In this document: piece by piece, positions 1 through 10,711 of the stretch | How positions within the stretch are numbered: the stretch's first letter is position 1 | Layout of the letters: each line of letters opens with the position of its first letter | NCBI GenBank assembly: GCA_905250025.1 | Contig: CAJNOJ010000298.1 | Location: 21,647-85,646 of the forward strand | From: Adineta ricciae | Lineage: Eukaryota; Rotifera; Eurotatoria; Adinetida; Adinetidae | DNA: 64,000 bases | Reading direction: 5' to 3' | Translations under genes and position numbers: made by a program | Notes under the pieces: generated by a model | Told to the model about the DNA's origin: nothing | Database searches by the model: none | The model's input: only the letters and a program-made list of their open reading frames with translations

Positions 1-525
1 AAACCTTGGGATCTTTATTTAAAACTATTTGTTACAGCTCTTGAAAAATTACCATCGACTTCTCAAACAATCTATCGAGGTGTGAAAATGGATTTGAGTG
101 CTCAGTATCCTCAAGGGAAAACGTTTGTTTGGTGGGCATTTTCGTCATGTACAAGATCAATGCAAGTACTTCAATCAGAACAATTTCTTGGAAAGACCGG
201 AGCAAGAACTTTATTTGCTATTGAATGTAAAGGTGGTAAAGATATTCAACAGCATTCATTATTTCCAGCAGAAGATGAAGTTCTACTTATTGCGGTTAGA
301 AAGTTACAAGTAGTTTCTCGTCTGGATTCAGGAAATGGACTTTTTATTATTCAATTGAAAGAAGTGGATTCAGATAATCCTCTTCTTGGAACTTCAACGA
401 GTGCAAATTCATCGATTTCATCAGAATCTCACGAGCAATCGAGCGCTTCATCTCAGAAATCGAATCAAAATGCATCAATACCATTTGGAATTCCCATTCT
501 TCACAAACCAAAATTTCTGCATTGA
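1..525 (+). CDS. NAD:protein ADP-ribosyltransferase (R-S-E class), C-terminal part
   Basis: The frame is open from base 1, so the gene begins before the window. The visible 174 residues cover the catalytic half of an arginine-type ART. The Arg motif is Y-R-G (residues 25-27), the second strand reads F-S-S-C-T, and the E-x-E loop is E-D-E in PAEDEVLL. These three correspond to the R-S-E triad that binds NAD and transfers ADP-ribose to proteins. After the fold there is a Ser/Gln-rich low-complexity tail of about 55 residues. A polyadenylation-like AATAAA lies near 604. All three catalytic positions look intact, so the enzyme is probably active; substrate and localisation cannot be told. The 5' exons and any partner domains (for example TPRs) are outside the window. 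Confidence 0.8.
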   Translation, partial: KPWDLYLKLFVTALEKLPSTSQTIYRGVKMDLSAQYPQGKTFVWWAFSSCTRSMQVLQSEQFLGKTGARTLFAIECKGGKDIQQHSLFPAEDEVLLIAVRKLQVVSRLDSGNGLFIIQLKEVDSDNPLLGTSTSANSSISSESHEQSSASSQKSNQNASIPFGIPILHKPKFLH

Positions 526-1477
526 TTATTTACAAAAACGATTTATTATAAATTTAACTTTTTCTCTAAATTCACATCTTACTCGAGCTCCAAAAATATT
601 AATGAATAAAATTAGCTTATCATATAAATCGTTGTATGCGTCTTGTGAATGAAGGTACAAGAAAATTTTCGCTAGATGAAAAACTAATATAACCTAATCT
701 GTACCGAATCAAACACATAGCTTCGTATGATTTCACCAGTTACACTACGTGAAGACGAAAATGTGTACCGATTATACTTAAGCTTACTTTAGAGGTTTTT
801 TTAAGCAGAAAGAAAAGAAGAATTTTGAAACGACTCAAGCGCTGATGATGCATCACACTTCAACAGTTGCCAGATATACGTTTTTTGAAGTCGATGGTCG
901 TATTTCTTAATTTGATCATAAAAGGATAGAATTTCATGAAGACATGATCATTTTATACTAATATCTACCTCGTCTTTAAAAAAAGATCATACTTCTTTAT
1001 TTGTTTCTATTCTCAAAATTTAGTTGCTAGCTTTAAAATGCTTCGAAGCACATTAATCGAACGAATAAACCAATAGTTTCCCGTGATTGGTGTCGTAAAG
1101 TTCATCAGTCGATCTGATATTCCATTCTTCATTCCAATCATTCTTTACAGTTGTTTTTTATGTTTTCTTGGGTTTGAAGTATATGAAATGAAGTTCGTGA
1201 GACGTGAGAATCTTTGGCCATATCTTTTTACTATTTTCTCCTGTTGTTCTTCCAATGACATTGGCTTGTTCATCTTTTCCAATCAGTACAGCTTTTACCT
1301 ATTCGAAATAAATCATATCATTTAGAATGCGATAATCGTTCATATTCAATACCCTTTGCTCAATGATCTTTGCATTTTCATTGCCATCTTCGAATCCTAT
1401 GAAGTCTTGTGACAATCCATTTGTTTTCGAACTCATGCATGCATATCCAAAGGTATCATGCAATTAAGTAATTAATG
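526..1477. other. intergenic, no gene recognised
   Basis: AT-rich. A plus-strand 80-codon opening at 1083-1325 has no recognisable motif. A minus-strand opening between about 1190 and 1430 gives locally protein-like sequence (for example KIWPKILTSHELHF) but contains a stop, so it may be residual coding sequence. Confidence 0.3.
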
Positions 1478-1606
1478 TATTCGGAATGGATTGACAGAAT
1501 CGTCGGCCGAGTTCAAAGCAAAGATCCTTTCAATTACTCCGAATATGAACAAGTAAATCTCCTCCTTTGTGATGTTCGATCATTAACTATTTCAAAATAC
1601 AATTGA
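1478..1606 (+). pseudogene. coding-like C-terminal fragment, family unknown
   Basis: An open stretch of 42 codons before a TGA reads like ordinary protein, rich in charged residues and ending LLLCDVRSLTISKYN. It has no start codon. The upstream frame (1393-1451, ending HAYPK) could join it through a short intron, but the phase is not proven. I do not recognise the family. It could be a terminal exon or a decayed remnant. Confidence 0.25.
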
Positions 1607-2499
1607 TTTTGTTTTTTTCTCATTATCTGTACTTGGCATAACTTTTCCCGTAGGACCTTCTTCTCTTGTAAATTTCAATAAAGCTTTTGGAAGACGCAGA
1701 TTTGTTCGAGTCTTCGAGCATCCAAAACCTGACGTTGCATCCAATTGACAAGGTTGATGTGCTTGCGAAAGCTTTTCTCGAAGTTCTGACAGATTTCGAC
1801 AAGCTTTCATCACCTTGCTATCATCGTCATTATGAGAGAGAGATGTACTAAAACGAATGAATGTACTTGGAAATCGACAAAGTGAGTAGGAAATATACTG
1901 ATGATGTAAAGTGCATATTCGAAAAGGTCATATGGTGTCAAAACTCCCGTTTGACAATGATAAACCTTCGAAAGATCGATACTCAGCTTTTGGATATTTT
2001 CTGCATTTGATGAAATTTGAATGTTCTGATCAGCTACCAAAAAATAAATCGATGAGAATAATCATTATTTTCTTCAACGCTTGTTTTTACCTTGGTTAAG
2101 ATTTGACATTGATGTGGTCGTTGTATTTTAAAAAACACGTTGAATCTAGTAATGTGATAGAAGTTACGCAAAAGGTTCGATCGTATAAGATCTTCGACAT
2201 TCTCGCCAGCAGACAAATGATCATTTCAGACGAGAAGTAAACGGTTGAAAAAAAACGCACTCACATTGGTTTATCTGTAGAAAGAAAAAGCGCGTTTATC
2301 ATTAACGCTTCTTGCGTTCTATGTTCGTATACTGAAAAATATGATTGCAATAGATAGCTGCTTCACATCTAGATTACGCATAACTTCTAACATGTATCAG
2401 ATATCAAACTAACCAATGAATAAAAGTGCAATTCAAATACTGATTTTTTTAAAATATTTTTAATCAATTAGAATCTGTAATGACATGAAAGTCAAATGA
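1607..2499. other. intergenic; possible decayed minus-strand coding
   Basis: Three adjacent minus-strand openings (1592-1813, 1810-2040, 2034-2216) shift frame from one to the next and match no family I know. They may be remains of one gene. Nothing else is visible. Confidence 0.25.
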
Positions 2500-4254
2500 T
2501 TAGACTTGAGTTGGCATAATTTTGATTGATGCCAAAACATTTTTCTTCCCTTGTTCAACGGGTTCAACTAAAATAACGTTCGAGTTCGTTGGATCAACTT
2601 TCCATCGAATATATTCGTTTACACTAACATTGTAGCTAGATTTTGGATAGACTAACGATGGAACGAAGATTTCTGTTGCCTGTTTAATTGATGTATCGAT
2701 CGTGTATGTAAGAAGAAAGGTTTTCGTGTTAGGTTCATATTGCATTGTATTTGGTTCACCAGCAATAGCGCGAGCATAAGGTCGAGTTATTCGTTTACTT
2801 GCATCTTGATCATTATAGACAATACCCCAGTATGCCCATGACTGAAAATACTTGTCTGCATATGTCAGAGCCCATTCGAGTTGTTCATCACATGTTGGTG
2901 AACCATCACACCCACCAAACTCAGTTAAAAATGATGAACCACCAAGTTGTTTCACATCAATCTGAAATAAAATCGAAAGCATTATTTTGTCATCGAGTAA
3001 CTTCGAACGAACCATCGTTGAAGCAAACAAAGCTGGTCCTTCGACATCATCACATAGGATTCGATCAAAACTTGGAATCGTTTCATTGCCCGGAACCGGC
3101 TGAATTTGTAAAATTGAACAATAATAATGATAAGAGAACACACTTCGATTTCGATAATTGTTTCCACCGGGAACATGACTGAAACCACTACCAAAATACT
3201 TTCCATTCAATCGAACTATATGAGAAGAACTCGATTCGTATCATGTATTTCTTATTGTTCAACAAACCTCCCCATGTGACAGGCTCATAAAAAATCAATG
3301 TTTCGTTGTCAACAGATCGAATGACTTTCGACAGTTTATCATAAAATGGTTGAAGATTCACCGACCCGGCAATGCCAGGTAGAAGAATGAATGGATTGGC
3401 GAAATAGTTTCCAGCCCATGGTTCATTTATTAACTCGTATCTAAATATGAATGATAGTTTTCAAAAGAGAAGAAAAAAACAATCATCACACCCTAAGACA
3501 TTTGAATATGAGTTGAAAGTTGTTGCGACCAAACGCCAAAAATTCGCCATGGATTCAGTTGCACCAGCAACATTGTCATATAAACATTGAAAACCATGTG
3601 AACATGCTTCTGTCAAATAACTAGAAAAAGCCTCATTAATACATCATTAGACTTCGTTTTGACTTACTTAAGAAACCAACTTGAAATATTTTTGAATGGC
3701 CATGGATCTATAAAGAACAAAGAATGATGTTGACAAAATATTGAGTCGATAAGAAACGCACATGGATGGTCAGGTGGTGGAAATTTATCATAAATATGGG
3801 GAGGGATACCGTCGTACAAGCCTGTTCGACTGCTCAGTCCATCTTGATGCATATCCAGCAAGACATAGATTTGATTTTTCTGAAGTAACTCAACGATTTG
3901 TTTCATCACATTGAGATATGTGTAATTATATTTCTCTGGTGTTGGTTCAACTCCGGTCCACATCATTCTTGAATTGAATTGTTAAATATGAGAGAGAGAG
4001 AAAGATTTATTTGTTTAAACATACCCAAGTCGAACGAAATTCAAACCCCACGACGACATATTTGTAACAAAAGCTGCGTCGAGCAGTTCAGAAGGATACC
4101 ATGGAAATCCTTTGTTAACAAAATTAGCACCATGATAAAGGCGAATTCGATTGTAATTATCTTTGATGTAGATTTCATCGGTATAAACATTAGCTGAACC
4201 CGAACAGAGCTTAACAATGATAAAGAGAATAAAGACTACTATTCTAGATTTCAT
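2500..4254 (-). CDS. GH5 endoglycoceramidase-like secreted glycoside hydrolase, six exons
   Basis: Retaining GH5 hydrolase, most like endoglycoceramidases, which cut the glycan-ceramide bond of glycosphingolipids. Exons (minus strand): 4254-4025, 3967-3762, 3707-3668, 3620-3492, 3440-3268, 3215-2500. All junctions are GT-AG and the phases join to 497 residues. A signal peptide occupies about residues 1-20. Family landmarks in order: F-V-R-L-G-M-M-W spanning exons 1-2, L-L-D-M-H-Q-D-G, the acid/base Glu of I-N-E-P-W (E208) and the nucleophile Glu of L-T-E-F-G-G (E358). A Ser/Thr-rich beta domain follows. Both catalytic Glu are present, so activity is expected, probably extracellular or lysosomal. 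Exon 6 might hide one more short intron in its middle. The next gene upstream is over 1.3 kb away. Confidence 0.85.
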
Positions 4255-5617
4255 TTTTAAAACTAGATGAAAATTGTGGATGTGTGCAGAAAGATATGTA
4301 GGTATCTGTTGGTTAAGATAACGCTAAGTAAATGTTCTGGTTATTTTTCGAACGCGACATGACATACTTTTTTTTTTATTAAAATAGAAAGTGCGACCTG
4401 ATTTTCAAAAAATTCACAATTTTAACAAAGTTTCAATACAACAACGCCAGACTATGCCATTTCGTATAGCAAAGTCGCATTGTTGACTGACTTTGCGTTT
4501 GTAATTTTGATATTCCATAGATTCTGCTTTCTCTAAATGATGCGATTTAGAATATAGCACTACTGTCATCTTTTTGATGTATGGTGTTCGATCCTGAACT
4601 ACAATTCTTTTCCCTTCATCCAGTCGTGTTGTCAAAACTGATGGATTTTTAGTTAATTATAAAAATTTAGTGATTATTAATCGCTGCTGAGGGTGAAGGT
4701 GGACCACTGCAGACTTTCAATTTGCTTTTAATATGCGATTTTTTTTTCTAAAGGTCAATACATCTTGAGGGTATATTGACTCAGGCATATTATTCAATTC
4801 TTTTTGATATGATGTAACATATCTTTTTAAAATTAAAACAAAATTAGATCTCGAAGATATGCAGATCTTGAACGGTGCGAGTGGTATAAATGTTCACGTG
4901 GTAAAACGTACTACTACTGTGAAGATTGTTTCACAGTATTTTTAATCAACTAGTAACACCATCAGTCCGGTTATCACATGCCGTCGGGCACGAGTGAACA
5001 AAAAACGAAAATTCCAGAGGGTGTACTCGGCTTCTCTTCTTATGATTGCATTGAGAGAGATATCAAGAAATATGTGTACAGTCTAATTAACTATTAAGGT
5101 CAATTTTATTCTGCCTCTTGTCATTTTACTTTCGCGACACTATTCAAGAAAACTTCACATCTTTAGCACCCTTTCTGCTATTGAATTCGTCTCTTCCGTG
5201 TATAGTTCAACTGTTTGTACTATAATAGTACACTGAATGACCGACAACAGCAGAAAAATATATGCTTATTGAGTGTCAGAACATGTGTTGTGCAATTATT
5301 TGATTTTATTCTTTGCTTGTAACAATGTGATCGAACTTTGTCGTACTTTGTCGTTCTCAATTTGTTTTTTTTTTTGGCAAACAGAACAATCATCATGGAG
5401 GGTGTATTTACCTTTCAGCAAATGTACTTTTTTTTTCAAAAGGTCGCACGTTTGTATAGCCCTGTTAACTTATTGTGCGTTCTACTTCCATAAAGTTATT
5501 TTTATAATTACTAATGAAAGAAAAGGTAGTTGTGAGAAAAACATTCCTTCATTGAATATATTAGGCGATCGTGTAGAGTAACAATCTACCATTAACAACA
5601 AACTACTCGACCTGATC
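4255..5617. other. intergenic, no gene recognised
   Basis: Only short spurious openings (for example a 73-codon minus frame at 4414-4635 and a Phe-rich plus frame at 5273-5581). T-runs near 4370 and 4740 are consistent with non-coding DNA. The part just before 5618 must hold the promoter of the next gene, but no clear TATA element stands out. Confidence 0.4.
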
Positions 5618-6256
5618 ATGAACTACACTGGAAATGTTGAAAGTCCAACTTCCACGACAATTCCTGAAACTGGTAAGGAACAGAGAATTCAACGTCTGGA
5701 CAAAGCAATCGCTTACTATGGTTCAAGAAAACATGTTATATTTACTGTCCTTGGTCTCGTGTTTGGAATTATCGAACTTTGCTATGGTATACGATATTTA
5801 GGACAATGTCCTATTCAGCCAATGATTGCATACTTTTTGACTGTTCATGGAGCTATAATGCTCTTCGAAGTACTAATAGGTATTCTCGCATATATTATTT
5901 CTCGTGTAATCTATAATCAATACGATCAAGTAATAGCACGACGATTAATTTTAATTGTAATTGGTCTTTTGATTTTGATCAATCTATTCTGCTTTGCTTG
6001 GTTCGTTGCTGGAAATGTATGGGTATTCGGTTCATTAGCGAATGGTAAACAGAGTGATGATAGCACAAATCTAAATACTTACTGTCAATCGGATTTATTT
6101 CGAGCTGCTCTTGGAATTATAATATCCAGATATGTTCTGACAGGAGTTATTATTATTATCGCTATCTGCATTAACCGCCGTAAGATCATGCGATGTTGTA
6201 CACAGGAGAACATATCTTCAAGGAACAACGTCGCGTCAACACCAACAAAAGCATAG
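5618..6256 (+). CDS. four-TM TMEM272-like membrane protein
   Basis: Single-exon protein of 212 residues. Hydrophobic segments lie at about residues 40-60, 67-92, 106-130 and 162-184, with a short polar N-terminus and a basic Cys-containing C-tail. The first loop has C-P-I-Q-P-M-I, and the last ectoloop has an N-x-Y-C element before TM4. Both are features I associate with the TMEM272-like four-TM family common in invertebrates. Function is unknown; a plasma-membrane or vesicle location is inferred from topology only. The start is the only ATG near the frame opening and lies 36 nt after the preceding in-frame stop. A polyadenylation AATAAA sits near 6306. Confidence 0.7.
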   Translation: MNYTGNVESPTSTTIPETGKEQRIQRLDKAIAYYGSRKHVIFTVLGLVFGIIELCYGIRYLGQCPIQPMIAYFLTVHGAIMLFEVLIGILAYIISRVIYNQYDQVIARRLILIVIGLLILINLFCFAWFVAGNVWVFGSLANGKQSDDSTNLNTYCQSDLFRAALGIIISRYVLTGVIIIIAICINRRKIMRCCTQENISSRNNVASTPTKA

Positions 6257-6537
6257 TTCTCAAAGAATACACTACTGTTTATGTTTTCCTGCTTACTTGT
6301 GATTGAATAAAGTATTGATTTCTCAACCAAAATGATTAGACTGTTGACTAATCTCTCACAAATCATAATAAAACTTTATGAGTCGAGGAGCTCAGTCCTA
6401 TATGAATGAAATTTTGAAAGTTTGCGAACATGGATCTTCATCCGCACCCTCAATGTATTCATACATTCGAAAGAATTCTTTCCCAGATTTATTCATTTAT
6501 CGATAGAAAAATAACTTGTACATCATTTATTCTTGCT
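6257..6537. other. convergent intergenic region
   Basis: Short 3'-to-3' spacer between the four-TM gene (+) and the small heat-shock gene (-). Contains AATAAA-type signals near 6306 and little else. Confidence 0.4.
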
Positions 6538-7473
6538 TTATTTGTTCGAAAGTGGTATATGAACTTTTAATTGTCCATCTTTGTCTAATTCTTTTTTCAT
6601 TTTGTCAATTATTGCGCCATCGGGCAATGTTGTTAATCGATAAAATCTTGCGCGCTTGGAACGACCGTCCTCTTTACGTATATGTTCACCTTGAACAGTT
6701 AATTCGTTGTTCTCTGTTGAAATTTTGATTTCTTCCAATGGACATTTTTTCACATCAATTGTCATCTCTAGTGCTTTTCCATTGCCATCTATATCAACGA
6801 GACATGGATGAAAATCTGCATTCATTAAACGCTTGATATAATCAGCTAACGAATCTTCTGGTGTTTGATTCGATTCTGCTGGGCGTTGAGTTTTATCTTC
6901 TGGTGTTTGATTCGATTCTGCTGGGCGTTGAGTTTTATCTTTTTTTGTTTCTTCAAAAGCAACTGCTTTCGATGAACTACCATAGGGTACTTCAATAAGA
7001 AGGATCTTGTCTGATATCATCTGTGATGTCATACGTGTTGCATCTAAATATTTACCGGATTGAAAAATGGACAGTTAAAAAAAGGTTCTGTTTTACTAAC
7101 CGGCTTGTTTAGGTAATGAATAGGAATTTTTAACTTTTTGAATGCCACATCCATAATGTTGCTTTTTGTCACCTTGATTAGCTTCGACGGTTATTCTTCC
7201 ATTTTCAGCTTTTACTTTCACATTCTTTTGATCGAATCCGGCAATATTCACTCGAACAGAAAACTTGTCTGGTTTTTTGCGAGCTGTTGTTGGCTCGAGA
7301 CACTTTTTATCCTTATCTGCGTCTATATTTGCTCCTGCTGCTGGTTCACTGTCAGGTGCTTTCCTTTTTGATGGTTGAGACTTACTTCTACAACATCGAT
7401 AACCCATTGGCAGCATACAACAGTCCCACGGACTTTTACAAGCAGATGGAGAACATTTTTTATAACATGCCAT
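6538..7473 (-). CDS. small heat-shock protein with two alpha-crystallin domains
   Basis: Two exons (7473-7101 and 7043-6538; intron 57 nt, GT-AG) join in phase to 292 residues. The N-terminus is Cys-rich (about residues 1-30). The first alpha-crystallin domain (about 67-145) has F-S-V-R-V-N-I-A-G-F, V-K-V-K-A-E-N-G-R-I-T-V, N-S-Y-S-L-P and a closing I-L-L-I-E-V-P-Y. The second (about 205-290) has I-D-V-K-K-C-P-L-E-E-I, F-Y-R-L-T-T-L-P-D-G-A and L-K-V-H-I-P-L. Small HSPs are ATP-independent holdases of the cytosol; tandem domains are known in flatworm-type HSPs. The linker carries a 14-residue unit (KTQRPAESNQTPED) repeated twice. The second domain is better conserved at its strand 8-9 element than the first. 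Holdase function is inferred. Confidence 0.85.
6854..6937 (-). repeat. 42-bp perfect tandem duplication inside the sHSP linker
   Basis: Two identical 42-bp copies, in frame, each encoding 14 residues. Perfect identity suggests recent slippage or unequal exchange. It lengthens the linker between the alpha-crystallin domains without disturbing the frame. Confidence 0.9.
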
Positions 7474-8372
7474 TCTGAAAATAAATTAATTGAAAATGAA
7501 TGCTGAGTTTGTTTCTAACACAAAAATATATACATAAATGTGTACACATATATACAATGATACAGGTTAGAAATAATGAAGTGTAACGTTTCTCATCTGA
7601 AACACCGATGCCTGTCACACTTATTTTATTTTGCACATATTTTCCATTCTGTTTTCCTCCTACTGTTGAGAAACAAATTGAAAATATTAGAGGAAAAATT
7701 GCATTTCATTTTGCTTCTTGGAATAATCGAAAATGTTGTGCTGGTTTCAATATTGGTACAGCCGGACTGGCACAAATGGAGCACAATCATGTACTCATAC
7801 TTTCGTTTAGAAAGTTTCACGTAGTCATTACGTAACACCATGTTTTTTTCTAATTACTTGAACTGCTAGTTTTTCAGAGTAGAAACCAGTCTTCTGTATA
7901 TCTACTGAAATTCATAGAAATTGTCTGATCTGAAAGTGACTTCTACAGAAGGTAACAAGGAATCAACTCTCGTACCCGACCGGAAATTCATGAACACCAA
8001 TGAAAAGTTAATGAGAACAGTTATTTTTGGAATGCAACATAAAGCCGAGTAAAAGTTCCTGTTTATATTTAGACGATTTTTTATTTTGAACGTTGATAAT
8101 TCCAACGTTAGTTTTAATACACAAGAGAGGCGGACTTCTTCGCCTTTTCATGCAGAAATTTTGAAGTTATAATTATCAGTAGTCTAATTCTACACTTAAT
8201 CTCATTAATGATATCTAAGTATAACGCTTGAGATATCGATGCACTTTTCTTTCACTGAGCAGTCCTGCATAAAGCAACGAAACAAGAAATTTAATAAGCA
8301 CTTTGTCACGATTTCTGTTACTGACAGAGTGTCAATTAGAAACTATTTGTAGACGATCTTTTCTCTTCTATT
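7474..8372. other. intergenic; divergent promoter region
   Basis: Lies between the heat-shock gene (-) and a GPCR gene (+), so it should contain both promoters. Overlapping short openings at 7576-7841 on both strands show no motif. I could not identify a convincing heat-shock element array by eye. Confidence 0.35.
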
Positions 8373-9384
8373 TTGAAATTTTTCTTCGCAATGGAACACG
8401 GAACTACTGGTTTTATCTTAACATTGATTTCTCTTATTCATGGTTCATTCGCAACTATCGTTTCCTTCATAGTTTTCCTAGTTCTTTTGCATCATCAATA
8501 TACAAATCGAATGAAACGGGATGAACACATTAATTTATTTCTCTTCACCATCATTTATTCATATTTATTCATTTACATTCTCACATTGCTTTCATTCAAT
8601 GTTCAAACAATCTTAGGTGATCTCTATGACATAAATTTCACTTCATCTTGGTGTACATTTCGAGGATATCTCATTTCTGTCATGTGCTCGGACATCTATC
8701 AAATATTTGGCATTCAGGTAATTCGTAACTTGTAAAATGTTTAAATAAAAATCGAAATTTTCTTAGGCATTCTTTCGTCTTTGTCGAATTATTTATCCCC
8801 GTCGACGAATGTTTCGAAGCTTTTGGTTTTACTTTGTCTTGGTCTTCGTTCAATTAGCCAAAACGTTTGTTATATTGTGTCCGATTTTAGTTTGGCAAGA
8901 TATTGATTATCTCTCCAATGAACACTATTGTTATGTGACATTTGACAAGCCTCGAGGAATGATTTACGTTATTTTTACAACATACGGAATTCCTCTTTCT
9001 ATTTTATTTTCACACTATGTTCGTATCACCATATTTCTTCATCGTTTACCGAATAATCAAACCATGATCATCAGAAGTCAACAAAAGCGAGACTTGATTG
9101 CTATTCGGCGAATTTTCATTCATGTTACTTTGCTTCTCACACTTGTTGTACCAGGAACGATTTTGACGTTGATCAGGTTTATTACTGGACAAGATTATCC
9201 GCTGACTTTTCGTATTTTATGGTTGGGAAGTGAAGTGTCGATTGCGATATTGACAATCGAAATGATATTGGCAACACCACAGTTGAAAAATCTTTTTCTA
9301 AAACCATGGAGACAAAATCGTGTTTCGATGATTGCCCAAACAGTTCAACGAGGAAATGCGACAACAATGCATTTATCTGCTTAG
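8373..9384 (+). CDS. rhodopsin-like seven-TM receptor
   Basis: Two exons, 8373-8717 and 8767-9384, with a 49-nt GT-AG intron in phase 0; 320 residues, or 314 from the second ATG at 8391, which has the better context. Seven hydrophobic segments can be traced: TM1 after H-G-T-T-G-F; TM3 ends I-F-G-I-Q-A-F-F-R-L-C-R, the position of the DRY box; TM6 follows R-R-I-F-I-H-V-T-L-L-L-T-L-V-V-P-G. The E2 loop has a paired Cys (H-Y-C-Y-V) for the Cys in W-C-T-F-R before TM3. This matches the expanded orphan GPCR sets of rotifers. The ligand is unknown. The cytoplasmic tail is short. Confidence 0.75.
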
Positions 9385-9645
9385 ATACAAAGTCTTTCTA
9401 TCATCGTTTCGGATCGTCACTATAAAGCTAATAAAAAGAAATTTCTGATTTGAGAATGTGTTCTTGTCACAAATCCAAAGGGAGCTTTTCTATCTGTATC
9501 TGTCATCAGATGTGATTTAAGGAATGAGGGTGAGCAGAATATTTAAACATCTGACAGTTGAAGAACAGAAAAGTTCAACTATTCAAGATATAGATTTATT
9601 GAAATATTCGAAGAACAAAATATAATTATATAAGAAACACTAAAT

Positions 9646-10377
9646 TCACTGGTTCCGGTGTTGTTGAGCTTCTAACCATTCATTGTATTCATTCTCTAAT
9701 TGAGGATCAGTATTATTTTGCGGTGGACGACGAGGAATTGTTAATGACGATTGATTAGAGTTGGTTGTTCGAAGAAGTGCAAGTTCAATTGATTGATTTT
9801 GTACGAATCTTTGTTGATGTGGATGGGATCGCTCCGTATCGTCATACCAATTGCAAGTCAAACCTGTTGTTGTTAAAATCGGAATAATACAAAGAGAAAG
9901 AAATAGTTTACAATTGGAACACCAATCTCGCGTATAAGTATAGATAAATGCTGTTATAAAAAGTAGTAAGGCATATATTAAATGCAAAATAGTTCGAAAA
10001 ATGAGTTGGCTTCGTGTAAGCATTCGAATCATTGTAACTGAATTGTAGATGAAAAGAGTAATAGCAAGAAGAAAAGCTACAGCCAAGAAAAAGGTGGATA
10101 CTGGCTCAACAGCTATATCACAAATGGGTAAATAGTTTCCGCTAGAGTTTTGTTTATATGAACAATTAGCATAGAGTTCCAACCATGTTTGACTATTTTG
10201 AGAAGTGGAATTAACAGGAGGAGATGAGTCATTACGATGCGGTCGTAATCGAACATATAGAAATAAGAATGGAAAGAAATCAGCAAAAGAAATAATAGCA
10301 GGTAAACAACACCAATGAATGTCTTCCAATTCTGATGATCTTGTATGAGTTCGCTGATGGATATTTGTACGAGACAT
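9646..10377 (-). CDS. four-TM protein with N-glycosylated loop, family unknown
   Basis: Intronless, 243 residues from the first true ATG at 10377. One hydrophobic segment follows W-C-C-L-P; then comes a loop with several N-x-S/T sites and three Cys (about residues 60-95). Three more hydrophobic segments span about residues 97-170, and a polar Gln/Asn-rich tail with R-R-P-P-Q-N follows. Topology suggests a plasma-membrane protein. No family recognised. It sits between two GPCR genes in a small membrane-protein cluster. Confidence 0.55.
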   Translation of the reverse strand: MSRTNIHQRTHTRSSELEDIHWCCLPAIISFADFFPFLFLYVRLRPHRNDSSPPVNSTSQNSQTWLELYANCSYKQNSSGNYLPICDIAVEPVSTFFLAVAFLLAITLFIYNSVTMIRMLTRSQLIFRTILHLIYALLLFITAFIYTYTRDWCSNCKLFLSLCIIPILTTTGLTCNWYDDTERSHPHQQRFVQNQSIELALLRTTNSNQSSLTIPRRPPQNNTDPQLENEYNEWLEAQQHRNQ

Positions 10378-10711
10378 CAGATTATTTAAAAACAATCAAA
10401 ATGAAATCATTTTCATGTTAATGCATTGATAGGAAAGCAAATAAGAGGAGATTTGGTTCGATTATACAGTTAACCTTTGCTATATATGATACATGTACGA
10501 TGTACATTCGTACTGAACGTATATCTTGACCTGATGACCGATGTAGAATCAAGAGAGTGTGCGGTTGATGTTAAGGGAACAACGACCAAGTGAGGATGAG
10601 AGAAATATCTGAATAACAGAATTCAACTTTCAAGTTTAACACTGCTGTCAATTTATTGAGAACGTATGCACAAACAACAATTATGATTATATATATAGAC
10701 TTGTTTCTAGT
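10378..10711. other. intergenic spacer between two minus-strand membrane genes
   Basis: About 330 bp, AT-rich with TATATA near 10690. It should hold the promoter of the four-TM gene. No ORF of note. Confidence 0.35.

Noticed and set aside
4414-4635. 73-codon minus-strand opening
   Set aside because: No motif, no splice context, not supported by composition.
7576-7841. Overlapping openings on both strands
   Set aside because: Short, hydrophobic, no family; sits in a divergent promoter region.
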